A DNA stretch of 64,000 bases from Microbacterium oxydans (GTDB taxonomy: Bacteria > Actinomycetota > Actinomycetes > Actinomycetales > Microbacteriaceae). The position numbers were made by a program, and so were the translations under genes. The stretch covers positions 186,001 to 250,000 of the forward strand of contig NZ_JYIW01000025.1 of assembly GCF_000956525.1 (NCBI RefSeq), written 5' to 3'. The notes under the pieces are model-generated. The model had not been told where the DNA came from. It did no database searches and saw nothing but the letters and a program-made list of their open reading frames with translations. Positions within the stretch are counted from its first letter, which is position 1; each line of letters opens with the position of its first letter. This document shows, one piece after another, positions 9,658-19,039 of this stretch.

Positions 9658-10446
9658 TCACAGCACTGACGCCATCTGCTTGGCGATGAGGTTCGTGGTC
9701 CAACGCGGGGCCAACCTCACCAACCGGTCGAGGGCCTTCGCGTCATCGCCGACCACGATTCGGAATGAACCGCGCTCGATGCCGCGGACAATGGCGACGC
9801 CTGCATCTCGTGGTGTCGTAGCTCGAACCTTCTTCGATCCCGCATCAAGCATCGCTACGCCGGAGTTCTTGCTGATCTCGGTCGAGATGTTCCCGGGGTA
9901 GATGGCGCTCACCTGCACGTTCTCGCCGAGGAGCTCCTGATACAAGCCCTCGGTGTACTGTTTGACGGCGCCCTTGCTCGCCCCGTAGAACGTCTGACCT
10001 GCAAAGGCGACGAGAGCGGACAAGCTGGACATGTTCGTCAGCGAGGCTTCCGGCCGCTGTCGGAGCGTGGGTAGGAACGCGCGGCACATGTTGACGGTGC
10101 CCCAGTAGTTCACTGCGAATACGCGCTCGTGCTCCTCCTGGGTGAGGTCGGAGGAGTGCGCGAAACGGTGAATGATTCCGGCAATGTTGACCAGGCCATC
10201 CACGTGACCGTGTACGGCTTCGATGGCGCCGGGCAGTTTGGTGGCGCCGGCGGCGTCGGTGACGTCGCCCTGGTGGATGCTGACGCGGTTGGGCACGATT
10301 GCCAATGCCGCAGTGTGGGCGAGTGCCTCTTCGTCACGGTCGATAGCCGCGACACGCGCGCCTTTTCGTACCAGCTCGAGTGCGATCTCGCGTCCCATGC
10401 CGTTTCCAGCCCCGGTTACGGCGAATACTTTTCCTTCGATCTGCAT
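9658..10446 (-). CDS. Short-chain dehydrogenase/reductase
   Basis: A 262-residue NAD(P)-dependent classical SDR. Visible marks are TGAGNGMG (nucleotide loop, residues about 11-18), DRDEEAL after strand two which favours NAD(H), NIAG, the catalytic Ser in NMSSLSA, and YGASKGA with catalytic Tyr and Lys. It sits inside an operon of sugar hydrolases, 14 bases after GH3 and 23 before GH1. A sugar or a released hydroxyl-bearing aglycone (a hydroxysteroid for example) are both possible substrates; sequence alone does not decide. Confidence 0.88.
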   Translation of the reverse strand: MQIEGKVFAVTGAGNGMGREIALELVRKGARVAAIDRDEEALAHTAALAIVPNRVSIHQGDVTDAAGATKLPGAIEAVHGHVDGLVNIAGIIHRFAHSSDLTQEEHERVFAVNYWGTVNMCRAFLPTLRQRPEASLTNMSSLSALVAFAGQTFYGASKGAVKQYTEGLYQELLGENVQVSAIYPGNISTEISKNSGVAMLDAGSKKVRATTPRDAGVAIVRGIERGSFRIVVGDDAKALDRLVRLAPRWTTNLIAKQMASVL

Positions 10447-10460
10447 GTCAACTCCGATGA

Positions 10461-12668
10461 TCAGTGTGTACGGTCGGCGAGCAGCTGCAGCGCCTCGAGC
10501 GGCACGGGCAGGCCCGAGATGCGGACGAACTGCCGCATCGTCATAGAGCGCACCTGAGCCATCTGTTCAGCGGGCACTTCTACGGACGCGAACCCCAGGG
10601 TCTGGTTGGTCTCTCCCCCGATGGAGGGGTGGTCCAGCCATGCGGCAATCGCGCTGTCGAGCGTGACTGCGCTTGCGGACTTATCGCCTTCAAGCTCAAT
10701 CGCTACTTCTCCACGGACACTGGATGCGTCGTCTGCAAGCTGCACGCGATATTCGCCCTCCTTCACACTCCAGTCGGCGCGCTCCACGTCCCAGTAGGCG
10801 AAACTGCGCCTATCGAGTTCGAACCGCACTTCCCGCGACTCTCCAGGATCGAGAGTGACCTTCTCGAAAGCCCGCAACTCGCGCCTGGGCCGACGCACGT
10901 CACCCGCATCGGTGGAGACGTACACCTGCACCACGTGCGCGCCAGCCCGCTCGCCCGTGTTGCGGACGCTCACAGTGACGGACGCGGAGTCGGGTCCCGT
11001 CACCTCGACGGAGTCGAGCGAAGAATCGAACGAGCTGTAGGAGAGCCCGTACCCGAACGGGTAGCGCACCGGCGTCCCCGAACTGGAGAAGTAGCGGTAT
11101 CCAACGAGCACACCTTCGCCGTACCGAACGTGGCCCTGTTCCCCGGGGAAGTTCACCCACGACGGGTGATCCTCGAGGCGCAGCGGAATCGTCTCCGCCA
11201 GCCGTCCGGATGGGTTGACCGCTCCCGAAAGGATGCGAGCAATGGCGCGTCCGCCGCCCTGGCCGAGAACGAAAGCATCGAGGATCGCATCGACGTCGTC
11301 GTGCCAGCCCTCCAGGCTTACGACACCTCCGTGGGACAGTACGACGACCGTGCGCGCAGCAGAGGCGGCGACCCGGCGGATCAGGTGGATCTGATCTGCG
11401 GGGAGGTCCAGCGTGTTCCTGTCGAAGCCCTCGGACTCCTGTTCCTCTCCAAGGCCCGCGAAAACCACCGCGACATCAGCGCGACGCGCGACGGCGATGG
11501 CCTCGTCTGCAAGAGACTCGGCGTCCGGGCTACCGATGAGGCTATAGCCGGCTGCGTAGGTGACGGTCGATCCCTCACGCTCGAGCAGCGTTCGCAGCTC
11601 GGCGAGAGGCTCATCAATTTTCGTGGCGTTGACGTTCGCGCTCCCACCGCCCTGGAAACGGGGCTCGGTCGCGAGAAGTCCGATGACAGCGACGTCCACT
11701 CCCTTGGGAAGCGGCAGGACGTCGTGCTCGTTACGGAGAAGTACCGGGCAGCCTTCAGCCACGTCCTGCGCGAGGGCATGGTGGACGTCCACGTCGATCT
11801 CGACTCGCTCGGGGCGCGGTCGGGCCGCCAGAGCGGTCACGAGAGCGACGGCAGCATCGACGCTCTCCATGCTGAGCGCGCCGGATTCTGCCGCCGCACG
11901 CAACTGCTCGATGTGCTCGGGTTCGGCGGGCATGGCGAGGTCGAGGCCCGCCTGCACGGCGGCGACCGGGTCGGTGACGGAGCTCCAGTCCGAGACGACG
12001 ACGCCGTCAAAGCCCCACTCGTCGCGCAGTACCTGAGTCAACAGCCACGGGTTCGCCCAGGCGTGAACACCGTTGATCTTGTTGTACGACGCCATCACCG
12101 AGCCCGGCCGAGCTTCCCGCACCACGCGCTCGAAAGCGGGGAGGTAGATCTCGCGCAGCGTCCGCTCGTCAACGTCCGAGCTGATGGTCTGCCGGTTTGT
12201 TTCTTGATTGTTCGCCGCAAAGTGCTTGACGGACACCGACGGGCCCTCGGCTTGTAGCGCCGTGGTGTACGCAGCGCCGAGGACCCCAGAGATGAGAGGA
12301 TCCTCTGAGTAGTACTCGAAGTTCCGCCCGCACAATGGGGTGCGCTTGATGTTCACCCCAGGTCCGAGCACGACATCCACGCCCTGCGCGACGGCCTCGC
12401 GACCGACCGCGGTGCCGACGCGTGCAGCCAGCTCCGGGTCCCAGCTGGAGCCGACGGCCACCCCAGGAGGGAAACAGGTGGCGGGATCACTGGCGAAGAT
12501 CGCCAGATTGTCGTGCTGACCGGACTGGTGTCGCAACCCGTACGGGCCGTCAGCGAGGAAGAGTGGCCGGATGCCGGCGGAAGGCACCGAGTGGGTCTCC
12601 CAGAACGTGGCGCCTGACAGTAGCGCGAGCTTGTCATCCAGCGGGATGTCCGGGGTGGAATCAGACAT
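10461..12668 (-). CDS. GH3 beta-glucosidase with fibronectin-III-like domain
   Basis: Cytoplasmic beta-glucosidase or beta-xylosidase, 735 residues, full three-domain GH3. The barrel carries KHFAANNQETNR and GFDGVVVSDW with the nucleophile Asp; then come the alpha/beta sandwich (EEQESEGFDR region) and a FN3-like domain with PFGYGLSYSSF and YVSTDAGDVRRPRRELRAFEKV. I start at ATG 12668 because AGGAG sits six bases before it; the frame extends to 12692. It follows the GH2 gene by 20 bases and precedes the SDR by 14, so it is the second gene of the operon that begins at 15136. Confidence 0.93.
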   Translation of the reverse strand: MSDSTPDIPLDDKLALLSGATFWETHSVPSAGIRPLFLADGPYGLRHQSGQHDNLAIFASDPATCFPPGVAVGSSWDPELAARVGTAVGREAVAQGVDVVLGPGVNIKRTPLCGRNFEYYSEDPLISGVLGAAYTTALQAEGPSVSVKHFAANNQETNRQTISSDVDERTLREIYLPAFERVVREARPGSVMASYNKINGVHAWANPWLLTQVLRDEWGFDGVVVSDWSSVTDPVAAVQAGLDLAMPAEPEHIEQLRAAAESGALSMESVDAAVALVTALAARPRPERVEIDVDVHHALAQDVAEGCPVLLRNEHDVLPLPKGVDVAVIGLLATEPRFQGGGSANVNATKIDEPLAELRTLLEREGSTVTYAAGYSLIGSPDAESLADEAIAVARRADVAVVFAGLGEEQESEGFDRNTLDLPADQIHLIRRVAASAARTVVVLSHGGVVSLEGWHDDVDAILDAFVLGQGGGRAIARILSGAVNPSGRLAETIPLRLEDHPSWVNFPGEQGHVRYGEGVLVGYRYFSSSGTPVRYPFGYGLSYSSFDSSLDSVEVTGPDSASVTVSVRNTGERAGAHVVQVYVSTDAGDVRRPRRELRAFEKVTLDPGESREVRFELDRRSFAYWDVERADWSVKEGEYRVQLADDASSVRGEVAIELEGDKSASAVTLDSAIAAWLDHPSIGGETNQTLGFASVEVPAEQMAQVRSMTMRQFVRISGLPVPLEALQLLADRTH

Positions 12669-12688
12669 GGTTTCTCCTGGGTTGTGGG

Positions 12689-15136
12689 TCACGCGAGGCG
12701 TGGCGCCTCGTGGCTGACAGATGCGTCGGATGAGATGGCCCGCAGGGGGGCGGTCGTCTCCCCGTGGTGGCGAGAGCGCGCGGTGATTCGCACCTCGCCC
12801 GTCTCCCCGGTCGAGCGAACAATTGCAAGCGCCCGCCCTCGGTAGGTCGTCGTGCGCGCCGAGAGGAACGAGTCCACGGGCGCCGGATTCGCAGTGCCAA
12901 ACCCGACGAGTTCGGCAGGTCCGCTGACTTCGAGGTCAACGTGGTCATCGTCGAGCATCTCGACGACACCGTCCGCGTCGGCCAGCTCAACGTGCACGAA
13001 GGCGAGGTCGTCGCCGTCGGCGAGAAGCGTGTCTGCTTCGGGACGCAACTGCACGCTCACGTCGGACGCAGAACTCAGCTCAGTGCGGCTGACCTCTATG
13101 CCATCCCGGTAAGCGATAGCGCGCACGGTTCCGCTCTCCCACCGAGTAGTGAACGAGAAGCGGAACTCTGTGTTCCGTCCGGCACGCCGACGCCCGATAG
13201 AGCGATCACCCACCACCAGCTCGATCTCGTCGGCGGTGCTGTACACCGTGATCTCCGCGCGCTTTCCTTCGCTGCCGCGCCATGCCCAGCTTTCCACCGC
13301 GTCCGTGACACGCCACGCTGACCGGACGTAGGGTTGGCCGGCGCGGTCGAGTGGGCGAACAGTGATGACGGGCGCGTCCAGCACACCCCAAGCCGCCTGA
13401 GCGAGGCGAAGAGACGCGTCGGGCCGACCAGTGAGATCGAACATCCCGGGGCCCGCGACAACATACGGGTACGGTTTCGCCAGTCCGGCCTTCTTCCCTG
13501 GCACCCACACGGCCACTCCGGCCTCGCCGAGATACTCCCAGCCCGCCCACACGAAGTCGCCGATCACCGCGGGGATCTCCTGAGCAAGGCGCCACGCCTT
13601 CGCAACATCACTGGGTAGTGTCTCTGAGCCCAAGATGACGCGGTGCGGGTAGCGTTGCGCATCGCCTTTGTAGCGTGCGATCCCGTAGTTGTATCCGGCG
13701 ACGTCGACCGTGGCGAACGCGTCGCGGGAGGCGCGGTCTGCGCGTGGGAGGCGGGAGACGACGCTCATCATCCGCCCGATGTGATTGATCATCACATTCG
13801 CTTCGGTGCTTCCCGCCATCGCCTCCTCGGAGCGATCTCCCTTCGCGCTGTAGGGCGACGCGTTCATCGAAACCATCGCGTTCAGGAAGAGATTGATGGC
13901 TACGGTGACCGGCCTGGTGGGGTCAGCGGTGTGGAAGTACTCCGTGATCTCGCGCGACAGCTCAACGCCCGCGGCGGTGGCTGTCTCCGGGATCTCGTTA
14001 CCAGAGGCGTACATGATGACGCTGGCGTAGTTGCGGTCTTTCGCAATGAGCGCGTCAGCATCGTGGCGCCATGTGTCACGGAATCGGTCCGAGTGGTCGA
14101 ACCGTGACTTACGCACGAACCAGTAGTCGGCGAGCTCGTCCAACACGTACATCCCGAGTTCATCGCACGCGTCGAGCAGATCCCGCGATAGCGGATTGTG
14201 GGCGCTACGAATCGCGTTGAATCCCGCGTCTTTGAGGATACGGATCCGCCGGTACTCAGCTGCGCGATGGGTCGCCGCACCGAGGAGGCCGTTGTCGTGG
14301 TGGATGCAGGCTCCGGCGAGGAGGACTCGCTTGCCGTTGATGCGAAGCCCCTGCTGAGCGTCGACACTCACCGTTCGAAGCCCGACTCTGCCTCTCCACT
14401 CGTCGAGAACGTCGTCGGCTGACTCTGCGCTCACGAGTAGCTCGTAGCGGAAGGGCGTGTCTGCGCTCCACGGGCGGGGATCAGTGACGTCGAGATGAAT
14501 AGTGCCGGACGCGCCGTGAAACAGCCCCTGCGCGACGGTCTCGCCGTTCGCGCTCAGTCGAGCGGTCACGCGGGTGGACGCCGGCGCCTCCCCGGACATG
14601 CGCACATCAACGCGCACACCGGCGCGTGCGCTCTCGATCTCGGTGGTCGTTACTCGCACGGAGTCGGGGCCGAAGTGTGTCAGCGGTCGAGTGATCACGT
14701 GGACGGGCCTGTACAGTCCGGAGCCCGGATACCATCGCTCTGCGGGCTGATCGCGATGGTGGACGATGACGCGAATGTCATTGACCTCGCCGCGTCTCAC
14801 GACGTCCGTGATATTCAGCTCTGTCTCGGTGTACCCGCTCCGCACGGTCCCGACCTTCTCGCCGTTGACCGTGACATCTGCGTCACCTTGGACGCCTTCG
14901 AAGACGAGCACGACATCCCCGTCTCCGTGCGGGGCGCTCCACTGTGTCACGTAGTCGTAGTCGCCCCCGCGGAACCAGCCGGTCTCGGCGCCGCCGCTCG
15001 CCTCTGGGTCACGCCCAGCTCGCAGCATCGCATCATCGGGGAGGCGGACGGTCGCCTCGGTCCCATCGTCCGAAGTAACACGCCACGTGGACAACAGTGT
15101 GTCGGACCGCGCAGCGGTGGGGCGCATCAAAGTCAT
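12689..15136 (-). CDS. GH2 beta-galactosidase-like glycosidase
   Basis: Retaining beta-glycosidase of family 2, 815 residues, no signal peptide. Jelly-roll N-terminal domain (ADVTVNGEKVGTVRSGY), Ig-like domain, then the barrel beginning RINGKRVLLAGACIHHDNG with IRSAHNPLS; YASGNEIPE holds the acid/base Glu and ILGSETLPS the likely nucleophile Glu. Two further beta-sandwich domains follow. Galactosidase, glucuronidase and others share this plan, so the sugar is uncertain. I choose ATG 15136 because TTGAGGACG lies at proper spacing; the frame reaches a TTG at 15148. First gene of its operon, 58 bases after a LacI operator. Confidence 0.92.
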   Translation of the reverse strand: MTLMRPTAARSDTLLSTWRVTSDDGTEATVRLPDDAMLRAGRDPEASGGAETGWFRGGDYDYVTQWSAPHGDGDVVLVFEGVQGDADVTVNGEKVGTVRSGYTETELNITDVVRRGEVNDIRVIVHHRDQPAERWYPGSGLYRPVHVITRPLTHFGPDSVRVTTTEIESARAGVRVDVRMSGEAPASTRVTARLSANGETVAQGLFHGASGTIHLDVTDPRPWSADTPFRYELLVSAESADDVLDEWRGRVGLRTVSVDAQQGLRINGKRVLLAGACIHHDNGLLGAATHRAAEYRRIRILKDAGFNAIRSAHNPLSRDLLDACDELGMYVLDELADYWFVRKSRFDHSDRFRDTWRHDADALIAKDRNYASVIMYASGNEIPETATAAGVELSREITEYFHTADPTRPVTVAINLFLNAMVSMNASPYSAKGDRSEEAMAGSTEANVMINHIGRMMSVVSRLPRADRASRDAFATVDVAGYNYGIARYKGDAQRYPHRVILGSETLPSDVAKAWRLAQEIPAVIGDFVWAGWEYLGEAGVAVWVPGKKAGLAKPYPYVVAGPGMFDLTGRPDASLRLAQAAWGVLDAPVITVRPLDRAGQPYVRSAWRVTDAVESWAWRGSEGKRAEITVYSTADEIELVVGDRSIGRRRAGRNTEFRFSFTTRWESGTVRAIAYRDGIEVSRTELSSASDVSVQLRPEADTLLADGDDLAFVHVELADADGVVEMLDDDHVDLEVSGPAELVGFGTANPAPVDSFLSARTTTYRGRALAIVRSTGETGEVRITARSRHHGETTAPLRAISSDASVSHEAPRLA

Positions 15137-15193
15137 CGTCGTCCTCAATCTGGTGCGAGGCCGAGAGGCCTCATGTGCATCAAATCATGAACA

Positions 15194-15207
15194 TTGACGC
15201 GTGTCAA
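15194..15207. promoter_or_regulatory. LacI-type operator before GH2 operon
   Basis: TTGACGCGTGTCAA, a near-perfect palindrome identical to the site at 22191. It lies 58 bases upstream of the GH2 start and about 165 bases from the divergent lacI-type gene. Confidence 0.75.
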
Positions 15208-15304
15208 AGCCGATAATTCCACGCGCCCGAAAGGCGTCTGGGGAGGAGCCTCGACGATTCCGTGACGGCTGCTTCGGAACCGGGGCGGTGACGGGGCTAG
15301 GATG

Positions 15305-15318
15305 TTGACACGCGACAA
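15305..15318. promoter_or_regulatory. LacI-type operator before lacI-type gene
   Basis: TTGACACGCGACAA, an imperfect copy of the 15194 palindrome, followed at once by TGACGCGT. It lies 54 bases upstream of the regulator gene, as expected for autoregulation. Confidence 0.6.
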
Positions 15319-15371
15319 TGACGCGTGGAGATTTTCTCGTAAACTGGCGAAGGCGCCAGAAGGAGACCGAC

Positions 15372-16331
15372 ATGACCAACAGTGCGGACGTGGCTGCGAG
15401 AGCAGGGGTCTCTAGGTCGACCGTGAGCCAGATTCTGAACGGCCACGGACACCGGTTTCGCCCGGACATGGTCGACCGCGTGCAGTCAGTCGCGCGCGAG
15501 CTCGGGTATCGACCTTCCATAGCAGGTCGAGCCCTCGCCAGGGGGACCAGCGACATCGTCATCACGCTCCTGCCCAATATCTCGCTCGGTCCGCGCCTGC
15601 GGGAACTCATCGACAGGGTCACTGACGAACTCGCACAAGCGGGCCGCACTAACCTCATCAGGTTGTCCTCCGGCGACGCGCAGATCGACGAAGCCGTCCT
15701 TGCGTTACGGCCCGCGGGGCTATGGAGCGTGGCGCCGCTGGCGCCAACCCAGCGCGCTCGCCTGGACGAAGCGAACGTGGCGGTAGTTGACCCGCCGCGC
15801 GAGTACCAGGAAGCCATCGACCGTGAAATCGGCGCGATGCAAGCACGTCACCTCATCGAACGGGGCTACACAGCCGTGGCTATCGCAACTCCCGAGGCGC
15901 TGCGCGAGCAGCCTTACGCGACGGCCCGTGAGCGAGGAGCACTGGAGGAATGTCAGCGGGCGGGCGTCGCGGTGTTGCCGACCATCCGCCTTTCCCTCGA
16001 GCGGGGCAGTAGTCAGCAGACGGCCGAGATGCTGCGGGGGCAGAGCGTCGGTATTGCAGCGTACAACGATGATGTCGCGCTTGCCGTCATGTCGGCAGCC
16101 ATTCGCGCCGGGCGCAACGTGCCGGACGATATCGGAGTCATCGGGGTGGACAACACGATTGCGTCAGGGGTGACTGAACCGTCGCTGACCACAATCGACA
16201 TCGATGTGCGCTTCAGCGCCCACGAGATCGTGCGGGCGCTTCTCGACGGGCCGGAGGTCTTCACCCTCGACGAGCTTGACACCATGAAGTCATCCGTCTC
16301 GGTGGTCGACGGAGGTAGCACGGCGCGCTGA
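15372..16331 (+). CDS. LacI-family transcriptional regulator of the glycosidase locus
   Basis: 319 residues. N-terminal LacI helix-turn-helix (SADVAARAGVSRSTVSQILN, then hinge helix SIAGRALARG) followed by a periplasmic-binding-protein-like effector domain ending VIGVDNTIASGVTEPSLTTI. The ATG at 15372 has AGAAGGAG ahead of it. It diverges from the GH2 operon, and matching palindromes before GH2, GH78, the MFS carrier and its own gene suggest it represses all of them until a sugar ligand binds. The effector domain is fairly short and could bind a mono- or disaccharide released from the substrate. Confidence 0.92.
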   Translation: MTNSADVAARAGVSRSTVSQILNGHGHRFRPDMVDRVQSVARELGYRPSIAGRALARGTSDIVITLLPNISLGPRLRELIDRVTDELAQAGRTNLIRLSSGDAQIDEAVLALRPAGLWSVAPLAPTQRARLDEANVAVVDPPREYQEAIDREIGAMQARHLIERGYTAVAIATPEALREQPYATARERGALEECQRAGVAVLPTIRLSLERGSSQQTAEMLRGQSVGIAAYNDDVALAVMSAAIRAGRNVPDDIGVIGVDNTIASGVTEPSLTTIDIDVRFSAHEIVRALLDGPEVFTLDELDTMKSSVSVVDGGSTAR

Positions 16332-16336
16332 CGTCG

Positions 16337-16373
16337 GAAGGGCTGGGAGATCGCCTTGATCTCCCAGCCCTTC
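16337..16373. terminator. Bidirectional terminator between lacI-type gene and GH3
   Basis: A perfect 16-bp stem (GAAGGGCTGGGAGATC and its complement) with a 5-base loop between two convergent genes. Confidence 0.9.
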
Positions 16374-16384
16374 CTCTGTGCGGT

Positions 16385-18994
16385 TTAGACCTCGGTGACC
16401 TGCGTCAGGAGCGTCTGCGGCAGATCGGCTGGCAGAGCGCCTTGGCTGTACATCACGAGTTGATCGAGCGTGAGACCGATGGCCTGCGCCAGTGTCTCTT
16501 CGTCGGCGCCGTTCAGGGCGTCAGACAACACTGCCCGTCCCCGGGGGTGACTCAACCAGTCCCCGATGGTGCTCGCGGAGGTCAACGCCGGAACCGCCAC
16601 CTCCACGCGCGCAACCTCGACGACATCGGTCAGCTCGCCATCCACAGTGACGGTGCTCCAGAGCGCTCGGTTACGAGAGCAATGGTGAACTTCGCCACTC
16701 AGCTCGACACTGCCCTTCAGGGGCGTGGATGCGGACGACCCGCCGATGAAGAGGCGGAGGGCTCCCGGTTCGACCACCCAGCCTTCCCGGCGGTCCCACA
16801 ACGCGAACATCTCCGAGGGGATCTCGACCAGCACCTGTCGCTCTTCACCCGCGCGGAGGAAGACTCGCTGGAAACCCAGCAGCACGCGAGATCGACGAAC
16901 GACTCGCGCCACCAGGTCGCGACCGTACACCTGAACGACTTCGTCGCCGTCTCGGTCGCTCGTGTTCGAAACGGTGAATGTGCAGCGGATCACGCCGTCG
17001 GTTCCGACTTGGGGTGCCTGGAATGCGAGATTACGGTATTCGAACTGGCTGTAGCTGAGTCCGTGTCCAAAGGGGAACACCGCGCGTGCCGAGCCGTCGA
17101 CATAGCTGTCGTTGCTCTGCAGCGTCCTCCAGTAGGGAACGGGCGCGGAGCCAACATTCTCCAGCATGGCGATAGGGAGCCTGCCTGCCGGGTTCACGTC
17201 GCCGAAGAGCACGGCGGCGGTCGCGGCTCCGGCTTCCTCTCCGCCGAGCCAGGCAGAGACGATTGCCGGAGCACGGTCTGCGAGCCAGCCCAGCACGTAC
17301 GGGCGCGCATGGCTGAGCACGACGATGGTCGGTGTGCCCGTGTCCAGGACTGCTTCCACCAGCTCGCGCTGCACGCCCGGTAGCTCGCATGTAGCGCTGT
17401 CGAGTCCCTCTCCGACTGTCCCGAAGCCGTTGATGCCAGCCTGGTCTCCGACAACAAGGACGGCGAGATCGGAGCGTCGGGCTGCGTCGACGGCGGCCGG
17501 GATGTCTGAGCGGTCCATGCGCTCGACCGGGCACCCCACTTCGTGCAACACGGTTGCCGCGTCACCAGCGCGCTCGCGGATTCCCTGGAGGAAGGTGACG
17601 AGCGGCACGGTGTCCACGAGGAGATCGGCGTCGTCGGCGCCGGTCTTGCCACGCAGCTCCTCGACATCTTCGAGACGAGCCTGCGGGTTCGCCGCGAGGG
17701 CGAACCGCTTCGTCATGCTGTCGAGGACCTGGTAGGCGTAGTGCCCGAGCTGACCCATGGGCCGGTCCGCGTTCGGCCCGATGACGGCGATGGTGTCAGG
17801 CGTCCTCGTCAGCGGGAGAAGCGGGGTGCCGTTGACCGCGTCGTTCTTGAGCAGGACCACCGAGCGTTCGGCGACCCGCCGCGCCAGCCCCCGTGCAGCG
17901 GAAGAGTCGAGAGTCTCCGGGACCGAATCGATATCCACGTAGGGGCTCTCGAAGAGGCCCAGGCGGAACTTTGCCCGGAGGATTGCCCCGACGGCCCGGT
18001 CCAGCTCGCCTTCGGTGAGCAGTCCCGTCTCGACGGCCTCCACAATGCGGTCGGTGGAGACGCGGTTGTCGAGGTCGATATCCACGCCTGCGCGAATGGC
18101 GTCAGCAAACGAGGCCACCAGCGAATCGCTCACGCCATGCTTGGTATGGAGCTGCCCGATGGCGTCGAGGTCGGAAATGACTACTCCGTCGAAGCCATAG
18201 TCCTGGCGGAGGAGGCCGTCGAGGAGTTCCGGGGACCCGGTGACGGGCACGCCATCGAGGTCGTTGTAGGACGGCATGATTCCATCGGCGCCCCCATCGC
18301 GGATCGCCATTTCGAACGGAACACCGTAGAACTCGCGCAGGAGTCGGTCTCCCACCTGAGCGGGCTCGGTGTTGCGTCCGCCGTCGCTCGCCCCATAAGC
18401 GACAAAATGCTTGAGCGCCGCGATGATCGGACTTCCCGGGACCGCGTTCTGCAGCCCCCGAACGAAGGCCGATGCCGTCGAGCCGACGAGGTAGGGGTCC
18501 TCACCGTAGGTCTCGCCGACTCGTCCCCATCGCGGGTCGCGAGCGACGTCTGCGAGCGGAGACAGCGCCATCCTCGCGCCGAGGGCTGCCATCTGAGCCC
18601 CGATCTCCGCACCCATCTCCCTGATGAGTTCCGGATCCCACGTCGCTGCCTGAGCGATGGCGTCCGGGAAGGTGGTCGCGCCCTGGACTTTGAAACCGAG
18701 GAGCGCCTCCTCCGCGAGAAGGACGGGGATACCGAGGCGCGTGTCCTCGATGTGCTTGCGCTGCAGTTCGTTCACGCGCGCCGCCGCCTCCCGGGGCGGC
18801 AAGTTCAATGCAGCGATGGCGGCGGTTGCAGTACCCCAGCCTGTCGCAGGCGGGGTGTGTGCATCGACAGCCGTGCCGAAAGGTGATGCCGTCTGGGCCG
18901 CTTTCTCTTCGAGTGTCATGCGCTCGAGGAGGTCTCGTACTCGCACCCCCACAGGTTGGGTGGAGTCGCGGTAGGGCAGGTAGTCGTCGTTCAC
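16385..18994 (-). CDS. GH3 beta-glycosidase, xylosidase/glucosidase type, large form
   Basis: 869 residues with the full GH3 plan: barrel with RWGRVGETYGEDPYLVG, KHFVAYG and GVVISDLDAIG carrying the nucleophile Asp; sandwich domain; FN3-like domain with FPFGHGLSYSQFEY and GFQRVFLRAGE. This set resembles the bacterial beta-xylosidase/alpha-arabinosidase/beta-glucosidase group. The last 80 residues after the FN3-like domain (TIGDWLSHPRGRAVLSDALN) are also seen in outline in the other complete GH3 of this window. GTG start at 18994 with only a weak ribosome site. It follows the GH35 gene by 45 bases and is last in the MFS-GH35-GH3 unit. Confidence 0.92.
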   Translation of the reverse strand: MNDDYLPYRDSTQPVGVRVRDLLERMTLEEKAAQTASPFGTAVDAHTPPATGWGTATAAIAALNLPPREAAARVNELQRKHIEDTRLGIPVLLAEEALLGFKVQGATTFPDAIAQAATWDPELIREMGAEIGAQMAALGARMALSPLADVARDPRWGRVGETYGEDPYLVGSTASAFVRGLQNAVPGSPIIAALKHFVAYGASDGGRNTEPAQVGDRLLREFYGVPFEMAIRDGGADGIMPSYNDLDGVPVTGSPELLDGLLRQDYGFDGVVISDLDAIGQLHTKHGVSDSLVASFADAIRAGVDIDLDNRVSTDRIVEAVETGLLTEGELDRAVGAILRAKFRLGLFESPYVDIDSVPETLDSSAARGLARRVAERSVVLLKNDAVNGTPLLPLTRTPDTIAVIGPNADRPMGQLGHYAYQVLDSMTKRFALAANPQARLEDVEELRGKTGADDADLLVDTVPLVTFLQGIRERAGDAATVLHEVGCPVERMDRSDIPAAVDAARRSDLAVLVVGDQAGINGFGTVGEGLDSATCELPGVQRELVEAVLDTGTPTIVVLSHARPYVLGWLADRAPAIVSAWLGGEEAGAATAAVLFGDVNPAGRLPIAMLENVGSAPVPYWRTLQSNDSYVDGSARAVFPFGHGLSYSQFEYRNLAFQAPQVGTDGVIRCTFTVSNTSDRDGDEVVQVYGRDLVARVVRRSRVLLGFQRVFLRAGEERQVLVEIPSEMFALWDRREGWVVEPGALRLFIGGSSASTPLKGSVELSGEVHHCSRNRALWSTVTVDGELTDVVEVARVEVAVPALTSASTIGDWLSHPRGRAVLSDALNGADEETLAQAIGLTLDQLVMYSQGALPADLPQTLLTQVTEV

Positions 18995-19039
18995 AGCAGG
19001 TCCGTTCAGTGGGTCAGAAGAGGAAGAGGCGCGGCGCGC